DNA from: Planococcus maitriensis
GTDB taxonomy: Bacteria > Bacillota > Bacilli > Bacillales_A > Planococcaceae
Direction: 5' to 3'
Assembly: GCF_003289925.1 (NCBI RefSeq)
Contig: NZ_QLZQ01000001.1
Span: 1 to 64,000, forward strand
Length of the DNA stretch: 64,000 bases
Below, one piece after another: positions 53,640 through 62,838 of this stretch (position 1 is the stretch's first letter; every line of letters begins with the position of its first letter). A program made the translations under genes and the position numbers. The notes below the pieces were generated by a model. The model saw only the letters and a list, made by a program, of their open reading frames with translations. It searched no databases and was not told the origin of the DNA.

Positions 53640-54507
53640 AGTGTGGCTCCACATGCACATGGACAGCCGAAATATCGTAGCGTTTCATGAGTTTGACTTC
53701 CACTTTGGTCGAGATGTCGTGTGCGACGGCGATGTCCAAATCGCCCGGCACCAAGACGGTGACATCGACTACGGCCCGGTTGCCGTAATTTCTCGCGCGG
53801 ATTTCGCGGACTTCGGTGACGCCTTGTGTGGCGAGTGCAGTTTCTTTGAACGATTTGATGAGTTCCTCGTCAAAGCCGTCCGTCAGTTCGTGTGTCGCTT
53901 CCCAAAAGATGCCCCAGCCGGTTTTGACGATCAATACACCGACAAGAAGAGCCGCAAGCGGATCGAGCCACGGCAGATAAAACTGCGCGCCGACGATTCC
54001 GACGACCGCGGCGATGCTTACCCAGGCATCGGATAAATTGTCTTTAGCTGCCGCTGCAACGGCTTTGCTATTGATGCGCTCGGCTAGCTTTTTGTTATAT
54101 CGATATACCAAATACATCACGATAGCAGAAAATCCTGCGGTCCAGGCCGAAAGCAGCCCAGGTGTTTCGCTGGTCCCTTGGAAAACCGACACGACGGCTG
54201 AGTAGGTAACTTGCAACCCGACTGCGACGATAATGAACGACGCCACCAAGGAAGCTACCGTTTCTGCCCGCCAATGCCCGTAAGGATGGTTGGCGTCTGC
54301 CGGCTTTTGGGATAATTTCAAGCCGATCAAAACTGCCGTTGATGCAACGATATCGGTGACGTTGTTCAAGCCGTCCGCTTTTAAAGCTTCTGATCCTGCT
54401 ATATAGCCGATCCATAATTTAATAACTGATAAAATAATATAGGTAGCAATGCTGAGCATCGCGCCCCGCTCGCCTAATTTCAGATTGTCGAATCGTTCTT
54501 GTTCCAC
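53638..54507 (-). CDS. Cation diffusion facilitator (CDF) metal exporter
   Basis: Membrane protein of 290 residues with six helices and a C-terminal cytoplasmic domain. Metal-site residues are present: ADGLNNVTDIVAS in helix 2 and AAAAKDNLSDAWVS in helix 5 (DxxxD type with Asn), plus the loop HPYGHWRAE. Exports Zn, Mn or Fe in exchange for protons; the N/D pattern is shared by manganese- and iron-type members, but specificity is not certain. GGGGGAA lies before GTG 54507, preferred over the earlier frame start at 54549. Confidence 0.93.
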   Translation of the reverse strand: MEQERFDNLKLGERGAMLSIATYIILSVIKLWIGYIAGSEALKADGLNNVTDIVASTAVLIGLKLSQKPADANHPYGHWRAETVASLVASFIIVAVGLQVTYSAVVSVFQGTSETPGLLSAWTAGFSAIVMYLVYRYNKKLAERINSKAVAAAAKDNLSDAWVSIAAVVGIVGAQFYLPWLDPLAALLVGVLIVKTGWGIFWEATHELTDGFDEELIKSFKETALATQGVTEVREIRARNYGNRAVVDVTVLVPGDLDIAVAHDISTKVEVKLMKRYDISAVHVHVEPH

Positions 54508-54716
54508 CTGTAATTCCCCCGTCCTGCAAGTACTTGAGTAGGATACCATCCGTAAATCGAGTGTGTCTACGGCAAAGTTTTTTCAGTATAGCAACTGAAA
54601 AGGGGCGAGGAAAGAAAGTTTCTGAAGGGAAAACGGGAGAATATTTGGTCAATGAAACTTTGGGTATAAAGGGAGTAGCGAATAATACCACAAACCAGAA
54701 AGCGGGGCGGACAGTG

Positions 54717-55691
54717 ATGTGTACAGCGATCAGTTTCGAAACGAAAGATCATTATTTTGGCCGCAATCTCGATTTAGATGTTTCCTATACCGAAATGGTG
54801 ACCATCACACCGCGGAATTTTCATTGTTACTTTCGTAAAGCCCAGGACATGATGAGTCATTACGCCTTGATCGGCATGGCAGCGGTCATCGACCATTATC
54901 CGTTATACTACGACGCCACCAATGAAAAAGGCTTGAGCATGGCGGGGTTGAATTTTCGGGGAAATGCTCATTTCCATCGAGAAGATCCGGACAAAGACAA
55001 TATCGCGCCTTTTGAATTCATTCCATGGATTTTAGGCCAATGTGAAACGGTCGAGGAAGCAAAAATGCTGTTGTCGAAACTGAATTTGGTGGATATTCCT
55101 TTCAGTGAACACCTCCCAATCGCACCGCTTCACTGGATGATTTCCGACCAGCAGCAGTCGATTGTCGTGAAGTCTGTAAAAGAAGGGCTGAAAGTTTACG
55201 ATAATCCAGCCGGCGTGCTAGCGAATAATCCCGAATTCGGCTACCATTTGTTCAATTTGAACCAGTATTTATCGGTGACAGCTTCCGCCCCTGAAAATCG
55301 CTTTTCGAAACAATTAGATCTCAAGCCATACAGCCTTGGAATGGGCGGCATCGGCTTGCCGGGGGATTTGTCCTCGACTTCGCGTTTTGTCAGGGCCGCA
55401 TTCGCCAAATTCAACTCGGCATCCGGCAGCAGTGAAGCTGACAGTGTCGGGCAGTTCTTCCATATCCTGAAATCGGTGGCGCAGCCGAAGGGGCTCAATG
55501 CGCTAGAGGACGGGAAATTCGAATACACTTTATATTCTTCCTGCTGCAATATGGACAAGAGGATTTACTATTACACAACGTACGACAATAGCCAGATTAC
55601 GGCGGTCGATCTGCACGCCGAAGATTTAGACAGCGCACAACTCGTCTCTTATCCGCTCATTTCGAGCCAGCAGTTCCGTTTCGTCAATTGA
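54717..55691 (+). CDS. Choloylglycine hydrolase / linear amide C-N hydrolase family
   Basis: Protein of 324 residues starting MCTAISF; Cys 2 becomes the N-terminal nucleophile after Met removal, as in bile salt hydrolases, penicillin V acylase and acyl-homoserine lactone acylases. FGRNLDLDVSY (Arg, Asp), NEKGLSMAGLNF and GLPGDLSSTSRFVRAAF are the other family signatures. The longer frame upstream (from 54534) would bury the nucleophile, and GGGGCGG stands before ATG 54717. Substrate may be bile salts, penicillin V or N-acyl amides. Confidence 0.93.
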   Translation: MCTAISFETKDHYFGRNLDLDVSYTEMVTITPRNFHCYFRKAQDMMSHYALIGMAAVIDHYPLYYDATNEKGLSMAGLNFRGNAHFHREDPDKDNIAPFEFIPWILGQCETVEEAKMLLSKLNLVDIPFSEHLPIAPLHWMISDQQQSIVVKSVKEGLKVYDNPAGVLANNPEFGYHLFNLNQYLSVTASAPENRFSKQLDLKPYSLGMGGIGLPGDLSSTSRFVRAAFAKFNSASGSSEADSVGQFFHILKSVAQPKGLNALEDGKFEYTLYSSCCNMDKRIYYYTTYDNSQITAVDLHAEDLDSAQLVSYPLISSQQFRFVN

Positions 55692-55850
55692 AAACAGCGG
55701 AGCATGCCAGTGAGGAGCTGGACACTTGCCGGTTTTAGGTTGATTTTATACGGGTCTATCAGGAAAGCGGCACTGGCGTTTATCGGAAACACACGGACAT
55801 TCCATTAGGGGTATAAAAAGTTAAACTGAGGATAGGAGAATGAGGCAAAT

Positions 55851-56060
55851 ATGTTCAAATCATATGTAGCGGCAATCGAAAAGTATCGGGGCTTCATCAT
55901 TGCTTTCAACTGTTTGATCGTACTTATTTCTTCGGGGGGCAATAATTGGGCCCTGACATGGATCATGGTGGGTGGCCTCATCATTTGCCCATTGATTGGC
56001 ATTTCGGATTTGAAGCAAGCTCGTGCACAGCAACATGACAGGTTAAACGATGTGCAATAA
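55851..56060 (+). CDS. Small membrane protein (69 aa)
   Basis: A short amphipathic start (MFKSYVAAIEKYRG) and two hydrophobic segments (about 14-27 and 32-50), then a charged tail. AGGATAGGAG lies ahead of ATG 55851. Ends directly at a strong terminator. No family recognised. Confidence 0.65.
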   Translation: MFKSYVAAIEKYRGFIIAFNCLIVLISSGGNNWALTWIMVGGLIICPLIGISDLKQARAQQHDRLNDVQ

Positions 56061-56063
56061 TGA

Positions 56064-56095
56064 AAAGTCCCGCTGCAAAAAAGCAGCGGGACTTT
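56064..56095. terminator. Bidirectional terminator
   Basis: Perfect 13-bp GC-rich stem AAAGTCCCGCTGC with GCAGCGGGACTTT. Confidence 0.92.
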
Positions 56096-56175
56096 ATCTA
56101 TTTAATAGAAAAAGCTAAAAGTTTAACCATCGCAATCAGTTGCTTAAAGTTTACATGCGCAAAAAAAGACGAAGC

Positions 56176-58125
56176 CTATTCCAAGGTTTCGTCTTGTTCG
56201 TGTAATTCGATTTTGCGTGTGCTCATTCGAACCGTTTCCTGCAAGGCGGCGAGTTCCTGTTCGATTTCCGGGAATCCCGGGATTTCCGGAATCACGTGCT
56301 CCGCAAATGGCCAATTGCCTTCCAACGCATTCGCCATCATTTCGAAAAACAAATGGAGCTGTCCGAGCTGAACGGGAGATAAGGCAAGCCGGTCTTTTTG
56401 CGCAGCGTTCTCAAGCAGGAAGGCGAGCTGTTCGGAAGCGAAAAACACCTGCTGCAAGAGGGCGAGATTTGGTGGCCGCTGCGGCAATTCACCTTGAGCT
56501 GTGTCGAGTACTAACTTCAAATTGCTTAGGTTGGTGCGCATTTTCTTTTGTTCGATCGGTTGTGCCTCGATGTCTGGGCTATAGGGTGAAAACAGCAGGC
56601 TCATGAAGCGCTGCTGGCTTCGCAAAGTTTTGGACATGAGCGGAGGGAGCAACGTTGACGCACGGCGCCTGCCGATCAATAAGACCCCAATCAGCCCGAT
56701 AGCAGAACCGATCAAGACGTCGACAATGCGCGCGGAAGCGAAATAGGAAAGGTCTCCGATCTGCGACGTGCTTTCCGCGATCATCAATGCGTTCGGCGTG
56801 ATGAAGAATGCCGCAACGGCATAATTCAGCACAATCGCAAGCTCCGTGAGCGCCGTCAATGCAAAAATCATCAACGCAATGAACAGCCCATCCGGTTGAA
56901 AGGACAGAATGACAGCGGCAACTACAATGCCGACAATGGTGCCAGCCGACCGCTGAAGCGAGCGGTTGAATGTCGACAGGATCGTGGCGCCGGACATGAC
57001 AGCGGCAGCCGACAATGGCACCCAATACGATGGGGCGATCGGCAAGAAGTGGGCAACGAATGCCGCAAACGCCAAGACGACACCAAAGCGGATGGCGGCG
57101 AAAAATACCATGGAATGTTTATTGAAAGCATTGGCAAAGACGGCCTTGAACGGTTCCGCTTTTAGTTCTGTATCACGCGTCCGTTTATCGCGCTGGCCTG
57201 TAAGAATGTCATAAGCTTTTCGAGTGCTTTCGGTTAAGGCATCTCCTGTTTCCGTCTGCAGGCGCGGTGCCGCGGCAAAGGATTTTTTGCCTGACGCTTC
57301 GACTGATGAAGCGATGAGCCGCAAATTCTCCACGGTTTCTTTCGATACGGCTGAATAGCGGTCGCCGCGTTTGATGATTTCGGCATAAACCGATGTTGCT
57401 TGCGCATGCAATAAGGTCAACTGGACGAGCCGGTTCGAGCGCGTCCATTTAGCGCTTGCATTGCTGAGAGCCGTTTCGGCGGATTTCAAGGTGGACCAGG
57501 CATGTTGGCGGACTTCATAGAACTCAGCGGACCCGGCCGATTCAGCCAAAGCGGTGAGTGCCATGTATCCCTGTTTCACGGCCTTTGCTTCTGCTGCATG
57601 GGGCTTGAAGGGAAAAGCCCACATCGCCATCAGCCAGGACAGCATGCCGCCCAGGAACACAAGAAAGCCATGCAATAGGAATAGCGCCGGATTGTCTGTC
57701 ATATTATTGTTGATCAAAAACACCAGAACGAAAAAAATCGCGGTCGGCCCTGTGAATTGATAGGCGCCGAAGATGAACACCGCCAACGCGCCGATTAGGC
57801 CGACAGCGGCTGCCGCAAGAATTGGTTGTTGCAACAACAGCACGCCGAGCCCTGCAGAAAATGCCAAGCCGAGCGCGGCGAAAAAGATTTTTTTCGATCG
57901 AAGCGCGTACGGTTCATTGAACATATAAAGAAATGCCAAGCCCCCGAGCCCTGCGATCAGCCCGTATTGCAACTGGCCCAATAAGACCCCAATCAGTACA
58001 GGAAGCCCGGAACTGATGCCGGCAGCCAATGCTTTGGCCCAAGGGAGCGGGCGTTGGTTGATGGCGAACGCCTGCTTCAGGAGCCTGCGGAATTCACCAT
58101 TTTTTGCGATTCGGTTTCGTTTCAT
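56176..58125 (-). CDS. FUSC family inner-membrane protein
   Basis: Protein of 649 residues. Two blocks of about six helices each (about 30-185 and 355-500) separated and followed by cytoplasmic helical parts; the repeated motif ALxxG..V..L..Q and WVPLSAAAVMSG...QRSAGTIVGIVVAAVIL is the FUSC (fusaric acid resistance-like, YccS) pattern. Homologues are aromatic carboxylate or unknown exporters. AGGAGG lies before ATG 58125; the frame is open to 58242 without another site. Single gene between fabH and a small membrane gene. Confidence 0.88.
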   Translation of the reverse strand: MKRNRIAKNGEFRRLLKQAFAINQRPLPWAKALAAGISSGLPVLIGVLLGQLQYGLIAGLGGLAFLYMFNEPYALRSKKIFFAALGLAFSAGLGVLLLQQPILAAAAVGLIGALAVFIFGAYQFTGPTAIFFVLVFLINNNMTDNPALFLLHGFLVFLGGMLSWLMAMWAFPFKPHAAEAKAVKQGYMALTALAESAGSAEFYEVRQHAWSTLKSAETALSNASAKWTRSNRLVQLTLLHAQATSVYAEIIKRGDRYSAVSKETVENLRLIASSVEASGKKSFAAAPRLQTETGDALTESTRKAYDILTGQRDKRTRDTELKAEPFKAVFANAFNKHSMVFFAAIRFGVVLAFAAFVAHFLPIAPSYWVPLSAAAVMSGATILSTFNRSLQRSAGTIVGIVVAAVILSFQPDGLFIALMIFALTALTELAIVLNYAVAAFFITPNALMIAESTSQIGDLSYFASARIVDVLIGSAIGLIGVLLIGRRRASTLLPPLMSKTLRSQQRFMSLLFSPYSPDIEAQPIEQKKMRTNLSNLKLVLDTAQGELPQRPPNLALLQQVFFASEQLAFLLENAAQKDRLALSPVQLGQLHLFFEMMANALEGNWPFAEHVIPEIPGFPEIEQELAALQETVRMSTRKIELHEQDETLE

Positions 58126-58522
58126 TCCAGCGCCTCCTAACGAATAAATTCTCTTATGCCCATTATTCCACAGATCGATTTTGAAGGGCGAGTCCCAGCT
58201 GTTCGCTTGAAGAAAACTCTTTGTAACAGCTCTGTTCATCATCAGATTTATTATTCATTTTTTAACGTTTTTCTTATCTTTTTGAAGCTTTTACTTTTTT
58301 CCCAAACAACTAGAGAGCTGAGGGAATACCGAGAAAACAGTTACCACAAGATGCTGCAGTAGCATTAGGCTTCTTATTTCCTAGACAGTACATGACTTAT
58401 GAATCGGAAAGCTACTAAAAATATTATGCAATTAAAAGTATTTACCCATTCATCTAAACTATTGGTACCTAATACTAATGTTAGGTGCTAAAATGAGGTG
58501 AGTAAGCTAAAGGGGTGTATGA
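58126..58522. other. Divergent spacer between FUSC gene and fabH
   Basis: About 400 bp, AT-rich, no gene supported. The only recognisable element is the FapR box at 58462. Confidence 0.5.
58462..58478 (+). promoter_or_regulatory. FapR operator before fabH
   Basis: TTGGTACCTAATACTAA fits the FapR consensus TTAGTACC-n-TACTAA apart from one base. FapR represses fatty acid synthesis genes until malonyl-CoA binds it; fabH genes are known targets in Bacillus and Staphylococcus. A partial half-site (TTAGGTGCTAA) follows at 58481. Confidence 0.8.
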
Positions 58523-59506
58523 ATGAGCAGATCAGCAGCACGAATCACAGCCATCGGATCGTATGTACCCGAAAAGAGGCTAACAAATTTGGACCTGGAA
58601 CAATTGGTTGAAACAAATGACGAGTGGATCCTCCAGCGCACCGGCATCAGAGAGCGCCGCATTGCGGGAGAACACGAATTTACGAGTGATATAAGTACAA
58701 AAGCAGTACAGGATTTGGCAGAGCGCTACGGAAAATCGTTCGACGATGTCGATTTGATCATTGCCTGTACGATGACGCCTGACTTCAAAACGCCAAGCGT
58801 GGCCGCAATGGTCCAGGCGAAACTGAACATCCCGAACGCCGGAGCGATCGATTTGAACGCGGCCTGCGCCGGCTTTTCTTACGGCCTGCAGATGGCGAAC
58901 GGCTTGATCACTTCCGGATTGCATAAGAAAATCCTAGTAATCGGCGCGGAAACGTTCTCGAAGATCCTCGATTACACCGACCGCTCGACGTGCATCCTGT
59001 TCGGCGATGGCGGCGGGGCAGTGCTAGTCGAACACGACGCAGACAACCCGAGCTTTATCGAATCGCATATGGGAACGAACGGAGCCTTGGCGAACAACCT
59101 GTATTGCACAGACTTGGCTGGCGAGATGTTCGGCGAAGACTTGGCTGCACGCAACGTCGTCTGGCAAAATGGCCGCGAAGTATACAAATGGGCGGTCAAT
59201 ACAGTGCCAAAAGGTGTTAATGCTTTAATGGAGAAAGCAGGCGTCACGCCTGGCGAAGTGGATTGGTTCGTGCCGCACAGCGCCAATTTGCGGATCATCG
59301 AATCGATTTGTACAAGAAGCGGGCTATCGCTCGACAACACCATCTATTCACTCGAATATTACGGCAATACGTCTGCCGGCTCGATTCCGTTGTCGCTTGC
59401 CGAAGGCGTGAAAGACGGTCGCATCCAAGCGGGCGACCAACTGCTGCTGTACGGATTCGGCGGCGGCTTGACCCATGCCGGGATGCTGGTGAAATGGTCC
59501 ATTTAA
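58523..59506 (+). CDS. fabH: 3-oxoacyl-ACP synthase III (KAS III)
   Basis: Protein of 327 residues. Catalytic triad in family contexts: Cys in NAACAGFSYGL (near 114), His in VPHSANLRI (near 254) and Asn in YYGNTSAGSIPL (near 284); C-terminal GFGGGLTHAG. It condenses a starter acyl-CoA with malonyl-ACP to open fatty acid synthesis; in branched-chain producers it sets the starter. It stands alone, not next to fabF, like the second FabH (FabHB/YhfB) of B. subtilis, so which of two copies it represents is uncertain. AAGGGGTG precedes the ATG; a FapR box lies 45 bp upstream. Confidence 0.95.
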   Translation: MSRSAARITAIGSYVPEKRLTNLDLEQLVETNDEWILQRTGIRERRIAGEHEFTSDISTKAVQDLAERYGKSFDDVDLIIACTMTPDFKTPSVAAMVQAKLNIPNAGAIDLNAACAGFSYGLQMANGLITSGLHKKILVIGAETFSKILDYTDRSTCILFGDGGGAVLVEHDADNPSFIESHMGTNGALANNLYCTDLAGEMFGEDLAARNVVWQNGREVYKWAVNTVPKGVNALMEKAGVTPGEVDWFVPHSANLRIIESICTRSGLSLDNTIYSLEYYGNTSAGSIPLSLAEGVKDGRIQAGDQLLLYGFGGGLTHAGMLVKWSI

Positions 59507-59543
59507 CTGACAGAAGCACAAAATCCATAAATACTGAGCTCTG

Positions 59544-59570
59544 AACTCTCCTGGAAAGGGGAGTTTTTTC
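59544..59570 (+). terminator. Terminator after fabH
   Basis: AACTCTCC with GGGGAGTT (one mismatch) and a T tract. Confidence 0.8.
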
Positions 59571-59823
59571 TATATGCAAATAAGCCAAATCATCCCCGCG
59601 ACAAGATTAAAACGATCAAAGGTTTCGAAAAATTTTTAAGGAGTATTAGTTAAGTCCTAGGACACTTCCTGATTTTCATTAAGCTGGTAGTACTTTCTAT
59701 TCTAATGACTGAATATTCTATAACTTTGTAACCGTTTTCAATATTTCGGGAAGGGAAATTTTCGGGTAGAAGGGAATACTTGTTAGGGCTGTAACTAGAA
59801 CCCATTAAAAGGAGGAAGATGAA
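59571..59823. other. Leader of the aminopeptidase pair, nothing further recognised
   Basis: AT-rich, no gene. Several TATTCT/TATAAC strings could be -10 elements but none has a convincing -35. Confidence 0.4.
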
Positions 59824-61170
59824 TTGAAAAACATGAAGTGGAAAACGGCGTTTTTATCGGCGTTGCTCGTCACGTCCAGTTTTTACGCAGCACCGGCCGG
59901 CCTGTTCGAACAGCAGGCCGCACAAGCAGCTCCAGGGAAAAGCGGCGCGGCATTCGACCAGAAAGTGATTGCGCGCATCGACCAGGAGCGGATGTATGAA
60001 GATGTCTACCATCTGACTGAAACAATCGGCCCGCGCGTCGCCGGGACGGAAGCGGAGAAAGAAACCGCGGATTTCCTGGAACAGCGCCTTGAATCTTACG
60101 GCTATGAAGTCGAGGTGCAGGAATTCAGCATCCCGGATTTGGTGATGGGGCATTTGCATACCGAATCAGGAGATGAAGTATTGATCAATATTCCATCGGG
60201 GTCCGCAGCGACAGCCGATGATGGCTTGACGGCGCAGCTGTACGATGCGGGGCTTGGCTATCCGGCTGATTTCAGCGCGGACGCGTCAGGGAAAATCGCC
60301 TTGATCCAACGCGGCGGCTTCACCTTTGCGGAAAAAGTACAGAATGCCGAAGCAGCAGGAGCTGCGGGCGTCTTGATCTATAACAATGTCGACCAGGCAG
60401 GGCCGCTCAACCCGTCACTCGGCGGCAATGAAATGGCCATCCCGGTCGGCGGCATCACCAAAGTGAGCGGGGAAGCGTTGAAAACGGACGTCCTGGCAGC
60501 GGACGCAACTGTCACGTTGACCGTCCAGGCGTTTGAAGGCGCGACCTCGGAAAACATCATCGCGACACGCACGCCGAAAAAAGGCGGCAGTGACGGCATC
60601 GTCCACGTCAGCGCGCATTACGACAGCGTGCCGTTCGCGGCCGGTGCGAGCGACAATGCATCCGGTACGGCCGTGGCACTCGAAATTGCACGCGTCTTGA
60701 AGAGCTATCCGATCGATGAAGAAGTGCGCTTTGTCTTTGTCGGCGCTGAAGAAATCGGCTTGCTCGGCTCGCGCCATTACGTCAGCGAACTGACAGAGGA
60801 CGAAGTGGCGAGAAGCATCGGCAACTTCAATATGGACATGGTCGGCACGTCTTGGGACAACGCCACGGCGATTTACATGAACACGCTCGATGGCCAGGCG
60901 AACATCGTCACGGAAACCGCGAAAGCGACCGGCGAACGCATCGGCACGCCGTCTGAACTGATTCTGTATCAGCGCGGATCGTCCGACCACGTGCCGTTCT
61001 ACGAAGCGGGCATTCCGGCAGTGAACTTTATCCGCAGGGAGCCGGGCACGGCGAACCTTGAGCCGTATTACCACACGCCGCTTGATACGATTGAATTCAT
61101 CAGCGCAGAACGCCTGAAAGAAGCAGGCGATTTGGTCGGTGCATCCGTTTACCAATTGATCCGAAAATAA
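59824..61170 (+). CDS. Secreted M28 family aminopeptidase with PA domain
   Basis: Protein of 448 residues. Signal peptide about 1-36 (cleavage after AQAA likely), PA domain inserted at about 125-235 (IALIQRGGFTFAEKVQNAEAAGAAGVLIYNN), and a di-zinc M28 catalytic domain: SAHYDSV (His, Asp), SDNASGT (bridging Asp), GAEEIGLLGS (catalytic and zinc Glu), NMDMVG (Asp) and YYHTPLDT (His). Removes N-terminal residues from peptides outside the cell. AAAGGAGGAAG precedes TTG 59824. Followed 24 bp later by a paralogue. Confidence 0.95.
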   Translation: MKNMKWKTAFLSALLVTSSFYAAPAGLFEQQAAQAAPGKSGAAFDQKVIARIDQERMYEDVYHLTETIGPRVAGTEAEKETADFLEQRLESYGYEVEVQEFSIPDLVMGHLHTESGDEVLINIPSGSAATADDGLTAQLYDAGLGYPADFSADASGKIALIQRGGFTFAEKVQNAEAAGAAGVLIYNNVDQAGPLNPSLGGNEMAIPVGGITKVSGEALKTDVLAADATVTLTVQAFEGATSENIIATRTPKKGGSDGIVHVSAHYDSVPFAAGASDNASGTAVALEIARVLKSYPIDEEVRFVFVGAEEIGLLGSRHYVSELTEDEVARSIGNFNMDMVGTSWDNATAIYMNTLDGQANIVTETAKATGERIGTPSELILYQRGSSDHVPFYEAGIPAVNFIRREPGTANLEPYYHTPLDTIEFISAERLKEAGDLVGASVYQLIRK

Positions 61171-61194
61171 TCCAGACGAGGGAGTGGCTGTCGA

Positions 61195-62640
61195 ATGAAA
61201 AAAGACCATCTATCAAATGAAGTGAAAACCACAGGGCTGAAAAAGAAATTCCTGAGCTATACACTGGCCGGGGCGCTCGTCTTGAGTGTCTCCCCAATGG
61301 CCTTGCCGGTCGCGGATTCGGGCACGGCAAGCGTCGCCTATGCGGCGAACGGCAATTCCGGCGCAGCGCATGATCAGAAGATCGTCAACCGCGTCGATGC
61401 GGAGCGGGCGATTGAGCACATCCGCTACTTGTCTGAAGAAATCGGTTCCCGCCCGGGCGGACTCGAAGGGGAGAAAGAAGCGGCTGATTATGTGGCGGAC
61501 ACGTTACAAGGGCTTGGCTTTGACGTCGAGTACCAGTACTTCCCGGTAGCGGACCAGTATATCGGGGAAGCTGCATTTTCTGACGGCACCGTTTGGGAAA
61601 TGGGCGCTGCGCCGAACGGCAAAGTGAGCCAGCAGGCAGTTGAAGCGCCGGTCATTTACGTGGAAGGCGGCGCAACAGCAGCCGATTTCCCGGCAGATAC
61701 CGAAGGCAAGATTGTCCTGTTGACGCGCGAGTCATCGACCGCTGCTTATCGTACACAAGTCGATAACGCGATCGAAGCGGGAGCAGCGGGCGTCATCCTG
61801 CAAAGTGTCGTCGGCGGCCGCGGCAACTACGGCTCGACGTTCAACCCGAACTTGACGAAATCCTATGGCGTGCCGGTATACGGGGCGGCGTACATCCAAG
61901 GCGAATGGCTGAAAGAACAGCTCGCGGATGGGCCGGTCAGCCTGAACTTGACCGCGACGCATTATACGGACCTCGAATCGGTCAACGTCATCGGAACGAA
62001 AAAAGCGAAATCGAAAGATGCGGATGCTAAGGAAGTGCTGCTGACGGCCCATATGGATAGCGTCGTCGGTGCACCGGGCGCGAACGATAACGCGTCCGGA
62101 ACAGCCCTGATGCTCGAATTGGCACGCGTCTTCAAAAGCTACAACACCGATAAGGACATGAAATTCATTGCCTTTGGTTCTGAGGAGCGCGGCTTGCTTG
62201 GCGCACGTTATTACGTCGATCAGTTGAGCCAGGCGGAGCGTGACAAGATCGAAGCGGTCTACAATCCGGACATGGTGGCGACAAGCTACGAGAAAGCGGA
62301 AAATCTGTATGCGATGACCGTCGACGGCTCAAGCAACATCGTCACTGAATCGACCGTCGCTGCCGGTGCACGCCTCGGGAACTCGGACATCCTCCCAGGC
62401 CAGTTCGGCTCGAGTGACCATGTACCGTTCCATAATGCAGGCATCCCGGCCGCCCTCTTCATCTGGATGGGTATCGACAGCTGGAACCCTCTCGTCTACC
62501 ACATTGAAAAAGTCTATCACACGCCACAAGACACTATTGAAGACAATGTCTCCGAAGAACGCATGCAATCAGCGCTTGAAGTGATCGGCGCAGGCCTGTT
62601 CGATGTGGTCCGGAAAGATGTGCCAGGGGTTAAGCATTGA
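61195..62640 (+). CDS. Secreted M28 family aminopeptidase, paralogue
   Basis: Protein of 481 residues with a longer N-terminus: 18 charged residues, a signal segment (about 19-45) and cleavage near YAANG. PA-like insert (about 130-250; GKIVLLTRESSTAAYRTQVDNAIEAGAAGVILQ) and M28 residues TAHMDSV, NDNASGT, GSEERGLLGA, YNPDMVAT and YHTPQDT. Same architecture as the gene before it but clearly diverged, so an old duplication. GAGGGAGTGG precedes the ATG. Probably cotranscribed with the first; together with npr they give the cell a secreted peptide-degrading set. Confidence 0.95.
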   Translation: MKKDHLSNEVKTTGLKKKFLSYTLAGALVLSVSPMALPVADSGTASVAYAANGNSGAAHDQKIVNRVDAERAIEHIRYLSEEIGSRPGGLEGEKEAADYVADTLQGLGFDVEYQYFPVADQYIGEAAFSDGTVWEMGAAPNGKVSQQAVEAPVIYVEGGATAADFPADTEGKIVLLTRESSTAAYRTQVDNAIEAGAAGVILQSVVGGRGNYGSTFNPNLTKSYGVPVYGAAYIQGEWLKEQLADGPVSLNLTATHYTDLESVNVIGTKKAKSKDADAKEVLLTAHMDSVVGAPGANDNASGTALMLELARVFKSYNTDKDMKFIAFGSEERGLLGARYYVDQLSQAERDKIEAVYNPDMVATSYEKAENLYAMTVDGSSNIVTESTVAAGARLGNSDILPGQFGSSDHVPFHNAGIPAALFIWMGIDSWNPLVYHIEKVYHTPQDTIEDNVSEERMQSALEVIGAGLFDVVRKDVPGVKH

Positions 62641-62668
62641 GAAGTAAAACGTGACGCATCAACTTACG

Positions 62669-62700
62669 AAGCCGTTCCGGTATCATTTTCGGAACGGCTT
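62669..62700 (+). terminator. Terminator after the aminopeptidase pair
   Basis: AAGCCGTTCCG with CGGAACGGCTT, followed by TTTCG. Confidence 0.85.
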
Positions 62701-62838
62701 TTCGTATAGCTTTTTTAAACCGGTATTTGTCCCTCTTTTTCCATCAATTGGATAGGAAAGTCAGCAAGCATGTCGAATATAAGGAGGAATAGAAACTGCC
62801 GGCGCCTATGGATTTGAAATCCTGAGGAGGAGAAGAAA

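Noticed and set aside
60415-61209. 264-codon minus-strand frame opposite the first aminopeptidase
   Set aside because: Antisense shadow rich in Arg, Asp and Val with no recognisable domain.
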